Assembly (NCBI GenBank): GCA_036924285.1
Contig: JAYKYS010000006.1
Span: 24,278,001 to 24,342,000 of the forward strand
Origin: Asterella californica
Lineage: Eukaryota > Streptophyta > Marchantiopsida > Marchantiales > Aytoniaceae
Length of the DNA: 64,000 nt
Direction: 5' to 3'
The position numbers and the translations under genes are program-made. The notes under the pieces were generated by a model. That model was not told the DNA's origin. It ran no database searches and saw only the letters and a list, made by a program, of their open reading frames with translations. Each line of letters begins with the position of its first letter. Position 1 is the first letter of the stretch. Positions 1-11,324 of the stretch are shown one piece after another.

Positions 1-583
1 TGCCGGGACGGTGGACGCAAAGTTCCGGAATCCAGTAATGTAGCTTGCCGTGACCTCGAATCCAACCACCCGGTGTAGCTACTGTACAGATCATCCATGA
101 ATTCTTGTAGCTTCGAATCTGATTATGCAACTTCACCGACTTCAGGGTGTTGAATGAAAACAACTGTCCCGTGAGCAGCATGTTAAGCTTATGACGAGTT
201 GTTAAACTGGGCTGAATTAGTGCCCAGGATACAAATCTGGAGGGAGGTTGTTTGAGCCTAATCTGACATTGGTTGGACATTGGTTGATTTAATGGTTGGT
301 TGGATTACGATTTTTATTAACGAAGATTGTACTCATTGTAGAAAGCTTTCAATTCTGTGCAGCTGTTCCGGCTTTACATTCATAGTCGACACAATGTTTG
401 GACACGACAGAAGGTTGACTCCGCTTCCATTCCAGTCCACGTTCATTGAATGTTGTGTGTCACAAGGTGTAGCGCACGTCCCTGCCTGAGCGCAAATGCT
501 GGATATTTATTTGCTGCGTTGTCTAGAACTATGTATCTCTAAATTCCCGTTTCTGATGAGACGCTTTCCCGTTTGCTGTGCAG

Positions 584-3500
584 GTCTTCCATTGTCTAAT
601 TGGTGCAGCAAATTTGGGTATGCTTCCCCATCTCTTATTCCAAATTTATTCTTCAACTTTGTTCCAACTGCTACTGCCTTTTCGTCCGCAACTGATCTAA
701 CTAGTCCGAAGGATTTTTTCATCACCTTTTGCCTGTACATTATTATCATGATGATCGGATTATCCATAACAGCAGGCTTCGACCTTAAAATCATAGTAGC
801 AAAATGTCGGTCCCACTTTACTGTGCCTGTTCCTTAGCTGTCATCTGAGCAAGTGGCGGCTTCCCCAAGCATTTCAGTGATTTCAACTGAATTAGACTGA
901 ATTAATTTGTTTTGTAAGCGCGCATTCTCATAATATCTCAGAAGAACTCCGTAGGAAGTACATTCTTCTCCGTTTCATCTTACATTTTATTGACATGTTT
1001 ATTTTCAATTATTTTATTTATAGGCTGAATGAAGGATTTTCTGACATTGTTTTTATTCTTCATTGATGCCAACGTCATCAGTCTGTGCATCATGGACGAC
1101 AAACAACTGAGACGACACGTTTCTATTGACAGGATATACACTCTATTTTGTTTTGAACCCTCGAGCCGCTTGTGGAGATTGGCCTTGTTGGCCTCATGCC
1201 TGTGGTTTTGTCGTCATAGGTATGCTTCTCATCACGCTCTCTGATTTGTATATGTGAACATAGAATCTGAAGACGCTCTGAATATATAAACCAGTTATCT
1301 TATAGTAGCCGAAACAACTCTGGGTGTGGAATTCTCTTTTGGTTGCATGGTACGTTCAGTCGTTAGTTTCATAAAAGTTTTCGCCGTTTTGCCTACAAGT
1401 CCCTTGCCACATGAGATTGTTCACGAGTTCTTGTAGATGTCCATATTTTGTAACTGCCCTGTAGATGATATGGGCCTACATATATCCCACTCTCAAACGA
1501 AGTCAGCATACATGTTACATATATCCCACTCTCAAACCAAGTCAGCATACATGTTACCACTCTTTGTTACTCACTTTTTACTTGCATGGGTTCAAAACTA
1601 TTTGGGGGTTACGTAATGGTGCGGGGGAAGTTACTGTTTTCTCCGGAAACTGCTTTACCCGCGTACCATGATATATCCCACTCAGTTGCCCTTCTAAAAA
1701 TTGCATGATATATTCCCTTCAGTTGCAGTCTAAAAATTGGATTCTTAATTAAGTGGAGAAGGGACAAACGTGTGGTTTTGTGCATCCTCTAAGTCGGTGA
1801 GACTGAGCATAAGCATGTGTTTGCCCCTTCCCCACGGACCCTCGGATGTTTTTATTTGTTCTTTGATTGGACGGATGCATGTAGCGGATTTTAGGGTTCA
1901 TATGTTTACAGACTGCACTATTCTCGGAGATTGTCTCAGCGAACAACTAAACTCGTTCTTGTGGTTGCAGCTGTTCCTCAAATTGTCTTCTTGGCTACGT
2001 TCTTACTTCTCCTCTCTTTCTGGTAAACCCAGAACTTCGCATTATAAGATGCATAGGGGCAATATATAAATCTGGTGGACATTTCCCGAATAAAGCAAAC
2101 GTGCTCTCCACTATGCTCAGCAAGGCTTTGGTGATCCGCAGGGTCGATCTTTGCCATCAAGCCACAGATCAGGAGGAAGAAGACGAGGATGATGATGACG
2201 AGGATGGTAATCAAACTTACACGGCACTGCCTCCTTCGTCTCCAGTTGTTAGGTTACAACACGTGGAGAAACATAGGAGGTGGTGTTCATGCCTCAGGAA
2301 AATTCGAGTGCGCGGCCGGCAAAAATTTGTTATCGCGGTAGGTGAATGGACCCTACATTCTTAAGAGGGATAGTAAAGTCCTAAGTAAATAAACTAAATT
2401 AAGACAGCAGAGTTTGTTGTAGAATTGCTGTAACTCAGATATTGCTTGCGTGCAATGTTGTCAGTCCATTTCACGCACACTCTTGCATATATATGTATAT
2501 TGGATCTGTCCGTCAGTGTAGAATAGTAAATGGGAAGCACTCTGCGAGCTGTTAAGGTAGTTGATTTATCCACCTCATGATGCATTTTTCGACCGTATTC
2601 TGCTGTTACTTGCTTGAAACACACTGGTCTGTAGAAAGGTGATATTTATGGAAGGTTGTTGGAGTCGTCGAAGTGCTCGTTTTAAAGGTCACACCTTGAT
2701 TTGCATTCAGGCGGTTATGTTAATGTGTGCACTAACGGCAGCATTTGCACTTCTCATCTGGTACGGAATGGGAGACAATGGGATAGACTCAGCAACATTG
2801 GCTGAGGTAAGCCTTACACTCTCAATCACGCTGTTTCCTTTAGTTACAGTAGAGGGTTGCTTCAGTTGAATTCTGTGACAGTTTTTGAGGGTCTCTAGTT
2901 AGGGTAGATTAACTGTTATCTTACGATTAGTGATCGAGTTAGGGAGTTCATATCCACGCTGGGTGACTACAATGGGAATTACAGATGGAATCTTCACAGT
3001 GTTCCGCACCATCTTTTGATGGAGCCTAGATATTAATCAGGCTTTGGACTTGTAATCAGTCCCTGGGAGTATCTTTCTGTAAAATTTCACCTCAACATCC
3101 AGCTTTCTGCAGATGTTGACGTTTCCTTGTTAACAGGAAGCTTTTGTAATTATGTTCACCAACTTCTTGCAACTTATGTGTGCCTTGCTACACATCGGCA
3201 CACCCTTCGGTTACAAATAATTCGCTAACTCCACTCCTCAGTGTAGCGCATATTCGGCCCCTATTTGCTGCTTACTATGTACTTGGCCCCGTACCGCTGT
3301 ACTAGAGAGTGGTCCATGATAATATCTGCCATTCTCGACGTATGAATATATGTTTCACCAACTTCTTGCAGGTTTATTCTTATTTCTATGCAGTGGTGAT
3401 ACTGTTGTCAGGAGGAGGACTGGCTGCCTATGGTATGGCCCTTTTCTCGTGATCGTTCATGAGCAAGGAAATAGTCCGTTTCTTTTTGGCCAGTCCTGGA

Positions 3501-4641
3501 AATTGCACCTAAAGTTCTATGCTCTGAGTTCTTGAGGGATGCACGAACTAGATTCAGGTATCCTGTTTAGCTTTTGAGTCAAGGTGGACGTAGTGTATTA
3601 CGTTTTCATCAATATCCCATGCAGTGACACCTGAGCAAATGCTCTTCAAGGTCTAGACATGAATATGCATGTGTCGTCTTGACTTGAAACTAAGGGCACC
3701 TTTGGTTCTCTTGCAGGACTGTCATTATATCATAAGATGTGCAAGTTAAAGTCAGGAAAACAACGATCAGGTGATATTACGAAGGTAGAAGCCGACGGTC
3801 TACGCGCTGCAAATTATGTTGCGAAATTGTTGCAGCAGCTTAGTTCGGGAAACATTCGTTCATTTGGACAGAATTTCTTTTCGTTCATCGAAATATTGAC
3901 TGAAGTCGACATGGAAATGTGTTGTCTTGGTGTTTTGAAGGTAGCAGGATTAGCTGTGGTTTCCGTGGTTTGCTTTACGTTGAGGGCGTTACTCGTCTTC
4001 ATCAGTGACATACCAGTAAGTCCCACACCTTCGCTCTGCTCATTAGTGAGCAGAATCCGTGAGATTGTACAGTTGCTGCCATTCTCCGAGTACCTGAATT
4101 TGGTGTTTCACTTCTTCATTTGTTTGGCTGTGTCGGGATGTTTTCTTTACCTCTGCAGGTGTCTTTAACGTTTTCTTTGCTTCAGGTCATAAATATATGG
4201 CATGTACGGCAAGAGAACAAGAGAATTGCCGCCCTATCTACCTTCTTGTACTATTTTGTAGGTAAGTTCTCTTTTGCAGCCTTGAGAAGACGTCAATTCC
4301 TGCAATTCTTTTTGATGGCCTATAGCCGTTGGCACTCTTCGTTACTCTCAATTCTGCCTCGGCCGCATTGTTTGATATCTGTAGGTGAATCCGTTCCAGC
4401 CATTGTTGTGCTCTGGGTCATGAGGGAAATGCCTCCGGGGTCCAGAACAAATAGTCACAACATTCGAGCTAATATCTTCGGCAGTCAAACAGCACGTGAG
4501 AATGGACTGGTGCAAACACTCGCAGCACAACAGGGATTCTTGGGAAGGTGGATGGTTCCTGCCACTGACACCGAAACTGGGAGAGTTTTAGCGTATAAAC
4601 CCAATTCATCATCCCCATCACAGGAGGTAAGATTAATTTAA
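584..4641 (+). CDS. THH1/TOM1/TOM3-domain multi-pass membrane protein, spliced, 5' incomplete
   Basis: Exons that join in phase with GT..AG borders: 584-617, 1133-1219, 1971-2022, 2142-2337, 2711-2806, 3372-3432, 3717-4015 (may contain an in-frame intron 3785-3940), 4186-4261 (or from 4159) and 4385-4641. The joined product shows family landmarks: VFHCLIGAANLG, YFVLNPRAACG, VPQIVFLATFLLLLSFW followed by VDLCHQ, an acidic E/D run, RQKFVI, WYGMGDNGID, GLAAYGLSLYHKM, VAGLAVVSVVCFTLRALL, and YYFVG joined to ESVPAIVVLWVMREMPP. At least six hydrophobic helices are visible; the family has about seven. Arabidopsis TOM1 and TOM3 are tonoplast proteins that tobamoviruses use as host factors; the role of this subgroup is not settled. 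The N-terminal helix and a W-T-x-Q-K motif expected before VFH are not found. The end at 4641 is uncertain because GAG/GTAAGA at 4626 could be a donor for a further exon. Confidence 0.85.
1479..1556 (+). repeat. 39-bp tandem duplication in an intron
   Basis: Two copies of a 39-bp unit (1479-1517, 1518-1556) differ at one base. The core CCACTCTCAAACCAAGTCAGCATA resembles the 28-bp repeats at 6256-6311 (first 20 bases shown in pieces: CCACTCTCA, then ACCAAGTCAGCATA). It lies in the intron between exons 1133-1219 and 1971-2022. Confidence 0.85.
1667..1739 (+). repeat. 37-bp diverged tandem duplication in the same intron
   Basis: Two units begin with CATGATATAT at 1667 and 1704 and end in CTAAAAATTG. 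They share most bases with a few substitutions. No function is apparent. Confidence 0.75.
2142..2337 (+). other. Exon with acidic cytosolic loop of the THH1/TOM1/TOM3-domain gene
   Basis: This 196-nt exon completes the Trp codon begun at 2021-2022 and ends in phase 0 before GTAGGT. It encodes the loop after the Trp of the preceding helix: VDLCHQATDQ, then about 13 consecutive Glu/Asp residues, then a basic stretch ending RGRQKFVIA. An earlier donor (GTAATC at 2207) would break the phase with the exon at 2711, so I chose 2338. Confidence 0.8.
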
Positions 4642-5797
4642 GAAGGATAACTGAAGAATGGACAGGGGGTTTGCTATTTATCTGTCCACTTGTCATTCAT
4701 TGTTGCAACGACCTGATGTCAGAGTCGTTGATCATCTCGTTACTGAGGTCGATTGGCTGTGGCGCAGGTGGTAAGAGTCGGTCTGGGTTAGACGCCGTGG
4801 CAGATCCTACGCTACTACAACTGGTCTAATTCAAGCAGGATGTAAGCCGCATTGGAGTGAATTGTAACTGTTAGTTTCAAGGTGTGGCATCCGCAAGCCA
4901 CTCCTTCCCAGCTAAAAATGGGATGTATATTTGAGAATTTCAGCAGACTAAAGCTCAAAAGTGAGCACCATTCAGGAGAAGATGTCCTGGTTATCACCCC
5001 TTGTTACATGGGGTTTGTGTCGTTCATCGAGTCTTTCACACTGTAGATTCTGTATTCAAATGTCTCCGAGCTTTGTAGTGGGGAACCACAACTGAATTGA
5101 TTTGCTACATGAAACGAGCTAGGGCCCTAATCTAGCTCAGCCGACACGAGGCCACGTAAGATAAGAGATATTTAGGAAGATGTACCGAAGATGTCAGATG
5201 TTCTTGCAGCGTGTTCGGCTATAAGAATAAAACGCGAGTTTACACCGGGGGAGAACTGTAGGTTGTAGGAAGGAAGTAATAAAAGAATTTCATGTGCTAT
5301 AAACTCCACAAAAGCTTTCTTTTGTACACTCGTGGGATTGTACGATTGTCCAGCGGACGTACATACTGAGGCTGACGTCTCTGAGCATCCAACGAGATCC
5401 TCGGTGCTTGAGTCAGTTTCAAATATTCTGATGAGCTTGTATTCATGTCTGCCGGATACGCAACTGGCAAGGTCGGGCAGGCAGAAGGCTTCTCTACCGT
5501 CAGATAATCGAGGAAAATCCTGGTTGATACTGCATCAGCTTGTCAAAGACGGACCACTACAAAGCTCTAGTGTTGCCCATCTGGTTGGGTTGTAGGAACT
5601 TGTATCTCAACCAGTTGCGCACACAGTTTCAAAGATGTTCATTTTTTCTTGGCAAACCTAGCCGTCGTGGTCAAGGCGAAACACGTTTATTTGCCCTCCC
5701 CAAGCTATAGTCAAAAAGTCTCTATTTGCATGACCCAATAAACTTTGGAACCTCGTAACCTTCTCATACCAGCTCCAAATGAAGTATTTTTGGCATC
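4642..5797 (+). other. 3' flank of the THH1/TOM1/TOM3-domain gene, no second gene seen
   Basis: Two AATAAA signals, at 5226-5231 and 5278-5283, could serve the upstream gene. An 87-codon open frame at 5332-5595 has no recognisable domain. The tract also holds a SINE-like head at about 4757. Confidence 0.4.
4750..4850 (+). repeat. tRNA-derived SINE-like head
   Basis: The sequence TGTGGCGCAGGTGGTAAGAG matches a Pol III A box of the tRNA type (TGGCnnAGTGG-like). The downstream GGTCTAATTCAAG near 4820 is a degenerate B box. No clear tail or target duplication could be fixed, so the boundaries are approximate. Confidence 0.45.
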
Positions 5798-5828
5798 ACT
5801 AGAAAGCTCTTGAGCAGAGCTTTCTAGT
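5798..5828 (+). repeat. Perfect 12-bp stem palindrome with LTR-type motif
   Basis: ACTAGAAAGCTC and GAGCTTTCTAGT flank a 7-nt loop. The left part with its upstream bases (ATCACTAGAAAGCTCTTGA) closely matches ATCACTGGAAAGCTCTCGA in both LTRs of the chromovirus at 12880-20544. This suggests that the flank is a remnant of another LTR. Confidence 0.6.
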
Positions 5829-5863
5829 ACGACCAACGTTCACTCCAATCTTATCGTCCTACA

Positions 5864-6009
5864 TGCAGAAGCGAAGGAGTTCTTTGCTCGCTATGGAGTA
5901 AAGCCATGCCATGAATCCAGAAGGCATTGGTAAGAGTGAACGAGGACACCCTTTTATTGTTCACGCTTTAGTAAAAGCATGTGATGGTAGGCCTAGAGAA
6001 TGATCGAGA
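5864..6009 (+). repeat. Inverted repeat arm 1: copy of integrase fragment
   Basis: This 146-bp arm is, as far as I can read, an exact reverse complement of 6508-6653. It encodes on the plus strand the end of the integrase core (EAKEFFARYGVK) and, after a frame change, ERGHPFIVHALVKACDGRPREW. The spacer between the arms is 498 bp. Confidence 0.95.
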
Positions 6010-6255
6010 GTTGCACCTCATCAAAGTTCAAACATCCCTTCAAGTGTAAAAGTCTCTGCGTGCACAAGACTTTCGCAAGTATCGTCTCAGATGTCTTCTT
6101 CAACCTCTTTTCCACAAGTGTTCGAGTATGTGGAAAGAACAGGTTTTTTTTAAATAACCCATATTTTGGATAAATAAACAAAACATGTAGCTGCCCGAGT
6201 GGTATCTATGCAGATGACCATGTCAGCCTCCTATCTGATCATCATTTTGCCACAT

Positions 6256-6311
6256 CACTCTCACTGCCAAGTCAGCATATTGTCACTCTCACTACCAAGT
6301 CAGCATATTGT
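6256..6311 (+). repeat. 28-bp tandem duplication
   Basis: Two 28-bp units (6256-6283, 6284-6311) differ by one base (CTGCC/CTACC). The shared 17-mer ACCAAGTCAGCATATTG also occurs at 41803-41819. The repeat lies in the loop between the two integrase inverted-repeat arms. Confidence 0.9.
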
Positions 6312-6507
6312 CATGTTGTAACTGTCTAGTTCGTAAAGCAAGGAGTGAAGTATGATCTATATCATCTTCTCACGGTAGCGTAATCCACGTAAGAAAGTCC
6401 TCCTCAGCAGGCATGATTGGCTTCTGCCTCAACATGAGCTCAACTGACATATAGCCAGTCGTGGTACAATGTGTAGTTCTATCAGCTCATAAAGCAAATG
6501 GAAGTAG

Positions 6508-6653
6508 TCTCGATCATTCTCTAGGCCTACCATCACATGCTTTTACTAAAGCGTGAACAATAAAAGGGTGTCCTCGTTCACTCTTACCAATGCCTTCTGG
6601 ATTCATGGCATGGCTTTACTCCATAGCGAGCAAAGAACTCCTTCGCTTCTGCA
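6508..6653 (-). repeat. Inverted repeat arm 2: integrase fragment in the parent element
   Basis: This arm is continuous with the minus-strand integrase to its right, so it is the original copy; arm 1 is the duplicated copy. Both arms keep the same frame break, showing that the duplication happened after the break. Confidence 0.95.
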
Positions 6654-7130
6654 CCTCTCAACTCGTCCCTATCTGCTCGTAATCTTCCAATAGATCTATA
6701 ACGACAAATAATATCTTCTAGTATGAATCTATATATGTTCTTTGTAGTCTTCGTTCGTAGTGCTCGTCCCTCCACGTAGTTGGAGAGATCTTCTCGAGCC
6801 AACACCAAGTAACGCATCCCTCATAGTCCCGACGGCATCATCACAAGATCAAGGACCCACGAAAAATGAATACTATGTGGGTAGGTAGGTACAAGTCCAT
6901 CTCTGTAACGAACTTTAGAGTAGAACTGGCAGTGCAGACACAACCCAACAAAATCCATTACGTCTTGATACAAAGCCTTCCACCAGTATCGCTCCTTCAT
7001 CTTCATGTACGTAGCCCAAACTCCACGATGTCCTGCCCACAAGATGTCATGAAACTCCTTAAGCAGATTCAGCTTCGTCGGTTGATCATCCACCACTCTA
7101 GCAAGCATCCCATCTCTTCTCTTCGGACGT
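6509..7130 (-). pseudogene. Integrase, truncated after the catalytic core (element 1)
   Basis: The HHCC zinc-binding module reads EFHDILWAGHRG ... CLHCQ (7108-6960). The core begins HFSWVLDLVMMP (first catalytic Asp), is interrupted by a stop at about 6821, and continues RYLVLAREDLSNYVEGRAL ... RADRDELRGAEAKEFFARYGVK, with the second Asp in RADRDE. After GVK the frame shifts to GKSERGHPFIV, whose Glu is the likely third catalytic residue. The sequence then ends at the inverted-repeat border, so the C-terminal domain is absent. Confidence 0.85.
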
Positions 7131-7378
7131 TTCCATAGATAATTTTCACGTAGAAGATAACCGTACGTCTTTCATCTGATCTCCTTGAACTTTGCATCAC
7201 TCCAGCCTTCTCGTCTGCATAATGAACTCAGATAGAATCCAATGTCATGAAACTTTTCCGTGTAGAACTCCTCGTTGAACGGTAGTGGTTCCAAGTCTGA
7301 AGTCTGCTGACCAACTTGGCACCAAACGTCTCTCTTCTCTTCGTCTTCGACTTCTGTAATCATCTCATTCTCATATGT

Positions 7379-7753
7379 ATAACGAGCCTTAGATAACATG
7401 TCTGCAACAGGATTATCCTTCCCTGCTATATGTTTCAGCTCAGGGTTCAGACTCCGGATATAAGCAATCCATCGTAGCATTGCTATGTCTGGAGTATTAC
7501 AGTTTGCTATCATACCTAGCAAAGACAAACAATTTGTTTCTACTATCACACGTGCACCTATCAAGAACTCTCGATCTACCTTCATTGTAGTAACAGCTCT
7601 CCACAACTCACGCTTCACTTGAGGATAGTTACGTTACCTATCTGTTAAGATTCGAGCTCCAGACCTAGAAACAAACCGCACACCATCTGCGTCTTTCTGG
7701 CCAACTGTCCACCCAATCGTCTTTGGACTTGTGTCAACAGTCAGTATCATAGG
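7379..7753 (-). pseudogene. RNase H domain (element 1)
   Basis: The domain starts at PMILTVDTSPKTIGWTVGQ, continues through a stop near 7634 to KRELWRAV and ARVIVETNCLSLLG, and ends IAGKDNPVADMLSKARY. The first catalytic Asp (TVD) is present. The usual Asp in the ETD position reads N. A stop separates the two halves. Confidence 0.8.
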
Positions 7754-8700
7754 TCTTCTGCTCTCGTAGTTAAGTCTCCTTAGTACATGTGGAGACTTCA
7801 GAATCTCTTTCAGCTGCTCCATCGTCTCGTGATGTTCTCGCCGCCAAGTAAACCTCTTCCCTTTTCTCAGAAGTGCATACAAAGTCTCGGCAATGTGTGC
7901 ATAATGAGGAATACTCACACGAAAGAACACACAAGCTCCTAAGAATCGTCGAACCTCAATGATGTTGGTACAATCTGCTATCCTTGCTATAACATCTACC
8001 TTCTTTGGGTTCGATCGTCTCCCAAAAATACCACACAAGTGACCCACCACCACAATCTCTGACATTCCAAAGCGAGATTTGGTACCTGATAGAGTGAGGT
8101 GTACCTCTTCCAAAGCGCATCATAATCTTCTCCACATCTCGAATATGGTCTGCAACAAACTTTCTGCAACCATCAGAAGTCACAACTTCGTCTTTGTCTT
8201 CCACCGGACAACCTTTCATGGGAATATCATCCAGAAATGGGATAGTGACATCAGGTACAAACTCCCGTAACACCTTATGCATCATATTTTGCATATGAGC
8301 TACTGAGTTTGTCGCGCCCTGAGGAAGAGTACATATCCGCATCAATCCCAAAGGTGTACGCATGGTAGTCAAGTCTCTACTCTCCAAAGCAAGCTGAAAC
8401 TGATCGTAACCTGAAAACAGATCTCCAATAGAATAGATAGATCTTTCAGCAAATCTCAGTTACTTCATCAACCACAAGTCATGTTCCAACGTTTCGAATC
8501 GTGATGTTGTTGACAGGCTGTAAGTCTTGGATGAAACGTAAAGCTCCTGTCTTCTTAGGTACTGTGAACCATCGGCTAGAGTACGAAGCCATAGATGGTT
8601 CAAGAATATCCATCCGCATCCTCTCTTTCAGTAACTCAATCACCTTCGGTAGCAAGGCACGAGAGATTGGAATCGGCTTCAAGTCCTAAGGTACGTGAGG
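7754..8700 (-). pseudogene. Reverse transcriptase (element 1)
   Basis: The N-terminal part (8682-8479) reads LKPIPISRALLPKVIELLKE, then WFTVPKKTGALRFIQDLQPVN, an RT fingers signature. The palm part (8387-7956) reads RTPLGLMRICTLPQGATNS and IPFLDDIPMKG, where FLDD stands for the usual YxDD. The connection domain follows in another frame (8113 on), with RRFLGACVFFRVSIPHYAHIAE. Frame breaks lie near 8478-8390 and 8110. The LPQGATNSV and FLDD forms set it apart from the chromovirus RT at 16.85-17.4 kb (FGLCNAP, YIDD). Confidence 0.85.
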
Positions 8701-9720
8701 AACAGTGAAAATAACCATCGGAGCTATCACACTAGGATCCACACAATCAATCTCTCCAGCTGAGAAAGAAAATCCCTTACCATAGCTAACTATCATCTGC
8801 TCAAAAGCTCGTTTCTCCACTTCAGTCAAGAAGCCACCCCCTCCTATCTAGAGCTGCTCGAGTGTCTCTTGAGTAAACTCGTGTCCTATCTGTTTAGGAT
8901 CTCTCAGTACAAGCTCAGTGGTCGCTAACTCCATCTGCTGCTGTGAATCAACAGGTAACAGAGTCGTCACTGGTTTCACCTTCTTTGCTACAGTTTTGTA
9001 TTTGGTGTGAACCTCTGCTTCTTCACGAGAGCCACACCAGCAGATTGCATCTTTCCATCCACTCTCCAGTCTCGGATGAGGACGAGACAACCTCCTCATA
9101 GACTTTACGAGAGTGGATGGGGATCACCACCCTTCCTCCCATCTGCTCCATCAACCTATCTACATCATCCAGCCAACGAACAAAAGACTGTACACCTACA
9201 AACTCCTCGTAAACACCAAAAATCATCTCATCTTCAACCAGAACTCTTGTACAACGTAGATTTTTTGCATATTTTTCCATCTGCCTTCTACTCTTCTCAG
9301 TCAAATCCTCTACTCGTGTGAACTCACTCCAATCATCAGAATTGAAAGTCATCAAACCATATTTCCAACTATGTACAGTGTAACTATTCTTTGAATCTTG
9401 AGCAACCTCTTCGTCAACCTCTTGTGATCCCACAGGCTGCTCAAGCGGGATCATAGTAACAGTAGATCCTTCACTCTTGTTATCATGTCCTACAAGAGTG
9501 GTCTTTGAAAACCCTTACTCCTACAGATAAGAAAATCTCTCAAAGTCTGTCTGTTTTGTTCGTGGTTCGTAAGAACGGTCCGAAACTGCACAAAACGTCT
9601 ATCATCTAGACTAAGGATCTTAGCATAGTGAGACTCGTCATTCATCACCTTGGTCTCCATTCTAACTGCAGTGATATAAGGCTGACCAAGAATCACGAGA
9701 TATGAAGCTGAAGACTGCAT
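8700..9720 (-). pseudogene. Protease-RT linker region (element 1)
   Basis: Open pieces at 9720-9490, 9454-9023 and 9099-8848 lie in order between protease and RT. They contain charged, non-repetitive protein such as QSFVRWLDDVDRLMEQ and GHEFTQETLEQL. I recognise no domain. The short runs between stops show decay. Confidence 0.45.
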
Positions 9721-9786
9721 GAAGAAGTGCTGATCTCCTCCACATCACCTAGCTTCACCCTCACGTTAGGACAAGCGCCATATAAC

Positions 9787-10056
9787 TCACCCTTCTGGTT
9801 GTTTGCAGCTCGTAGCACCCAACCATGGTTCAATTCGATAGACCACTGACTCTTTCTCATACACCTCCCGTGACATGATGTTGATCTCAGAACCGTGATC
9901 AACTAAAGCAGCAACAGGTTCAAGACTCCCGAGGTGAACTCGTATAGCAGTCTTAGCACGAGCCCAGTGTCTCTTCCTGAAGTCACTATCAGTAGCTGGA
10001 CTCTCGTCGCCAAATTCTTCATCCTCAAATTCAGCAGTGTTGGTACCAGCAACCAA
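9787..10056 (-). pseudogene. Aspartic protease region (element 1)
   Basis: The segment VAALVDHGSEINIMS matches the retropepsin active-site region with D-H-G in place of the usual D-[ST]-G. Flanking hydrophobic residues fit the fold (RVHLGSLEP before it and the SREVYEKE helix after it). The reading frame runs into an out-of-frame continuation at 9902-9693 that contains GQPYITAV-type strand residues. Catalytic competence cannot be judged because the copy is broken. Confidence 0.65.
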
Positions 10057-10083
10057 CGCTTCTTGCTGGTACTCTGTATCATC

Positions 10084-11309
10084 AGCCTCCTAGAAATGCA
10101 CCTTTCTGAACTCTACATCATTCATAGAAGCTCCTACCACATCAATTATCTGACTATCTACTTGCTCGGACATCACCTGTCTCTTCCGCTTGATGATGAC
10201 GATGATCAGTTCGTGAAACTCTCTCTTCGCAATATCAAGAACCTCCCGAAGAGAAAACTCGATTCGTGCGTCAAGTATCCTCTGCTCCAAGATGCTCTTC
10301 AGATCAATAGAAGTTTCTATGTCTGCTGCCAACTTGTAAGCCGGTCCCTTCTCTTTCTCTTGGGCAGTAAACCGTCTACTAGCAATCGTATATTCCTGCT
10401 GGGATCTCTGCACATCCTCCATCGGATCTGGTGCAGATGGAGGAGCTGCAGAAGTAGACGGGATGTCTTCTGGAGGAGCTGCTCGCCTCCTTGTGACTCT
10501 TCGTCTGTCCCCAGTCTCCTCTGGAACTCCAGTATCAAGTTCAGAGGCTTCTCGCCGTCTCTTTTCTTCCACAGAAGCATCATGCCAATGAACGTGTCTA
10601 TCCACGTCCAAGAATGCTTTGATAGATGCAGCATCAACAGGATCTCTCCACCTGTGACTCTGTGGATAGTCTCAGCTCCTCCCTTCAGTATTTCAGAAGG
10701 AACTTGAGCATTTTTCTCACCAGTCTTATCTAGCCACGTAGGACTGGAAGAAACTTCAATGTGTCCGGCATATACATCAAAATTTACCGGTGGTGTCATC
10801 AACGCATTTACAGTTGCATCTGCGGCAATCTGAGGTAGACTTCTCATGCCTCCTCGCCCAAATTGCGTGTTCAGCGGCTCTCTAGTCGAAGAAAGGTGTA
10901 GCCTATCATTCTGGTAGGTAACCACACCGTCTCGTAAAGCAGCCGTAAGCTCCTGACAATTCCCTCAAAAATGATCAAGATTGTCACACCAGATACATCT
11001 ACGAACAAGAGCACCTCCTGGACGTGCAGCAGCAGGCGCTGGTGGCTGCTCTCTCTACAGACCAGCTAGCTCCACCTTTAGTTCTCGCATCTGACGAATC
11101 AGATCTTCGATCTGATTCTATTGTCCATGGTTCTCCGCAGGTCTCTGAACGGATGCCCTTTGTGTAAGAACTGACACAACTGGTATCATAGGAACTGCAG
11201 CAGATACAACAGGTCTAGGAGCCAGAGCAGGAGCCGGAGGTTGCTGTACTAGAAGAGTAGCGTGAGGTCGAGAGACCACTTCAGCAAGCGGACGCCCTCC
11301 GACGGCCAC
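10084..11309 (-). pseudogene. gag-like region with CCHC zinc knuckle (element 1)
   Basis: Pieces in different frames span 11309-11118, 10925-10317 and 10611-10090. The knuckle lies near 10960-11000: CIWCDNLDHF, a stop codon, then GNC, spacing C-x2-C-x4-H-x4-C, with TGA replacing what was probably an Arg codon. The rest is rich in Pro, Ala and charged residues (an EEKRRREASE stretch), typical of linker and nucleocapsid regions. The N-terminal gag half is missing, replaced by tandem repeats. The parts overlap out of frame, so at least one frameshift near 10600 is needed. Confidence 0.65.
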
Positions 11310-11324
11310 TCTTCCACGTCTCTA

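Noticed and set aside
1..22. CGG TGG ACG CAA AG near the left edge as the missing W-T-Q-K exon of the THH1/TOM1/TOM3 gene
   Set aside because: The residues look right, but no GT donor follows in the phase needed to join the exon at 584.
2207..2212. GTAATC as donor after the acidic run
   Set aside because: It would put the next exon (2711) out of frame; the donor at 2338 keeps the phase and adds RQKFVIA, expected for the family.
4120..4641. A single 173-codon ORF
   Set aside because: It reads through one intron; the real exons are 4186-4261 and 4385-4641.
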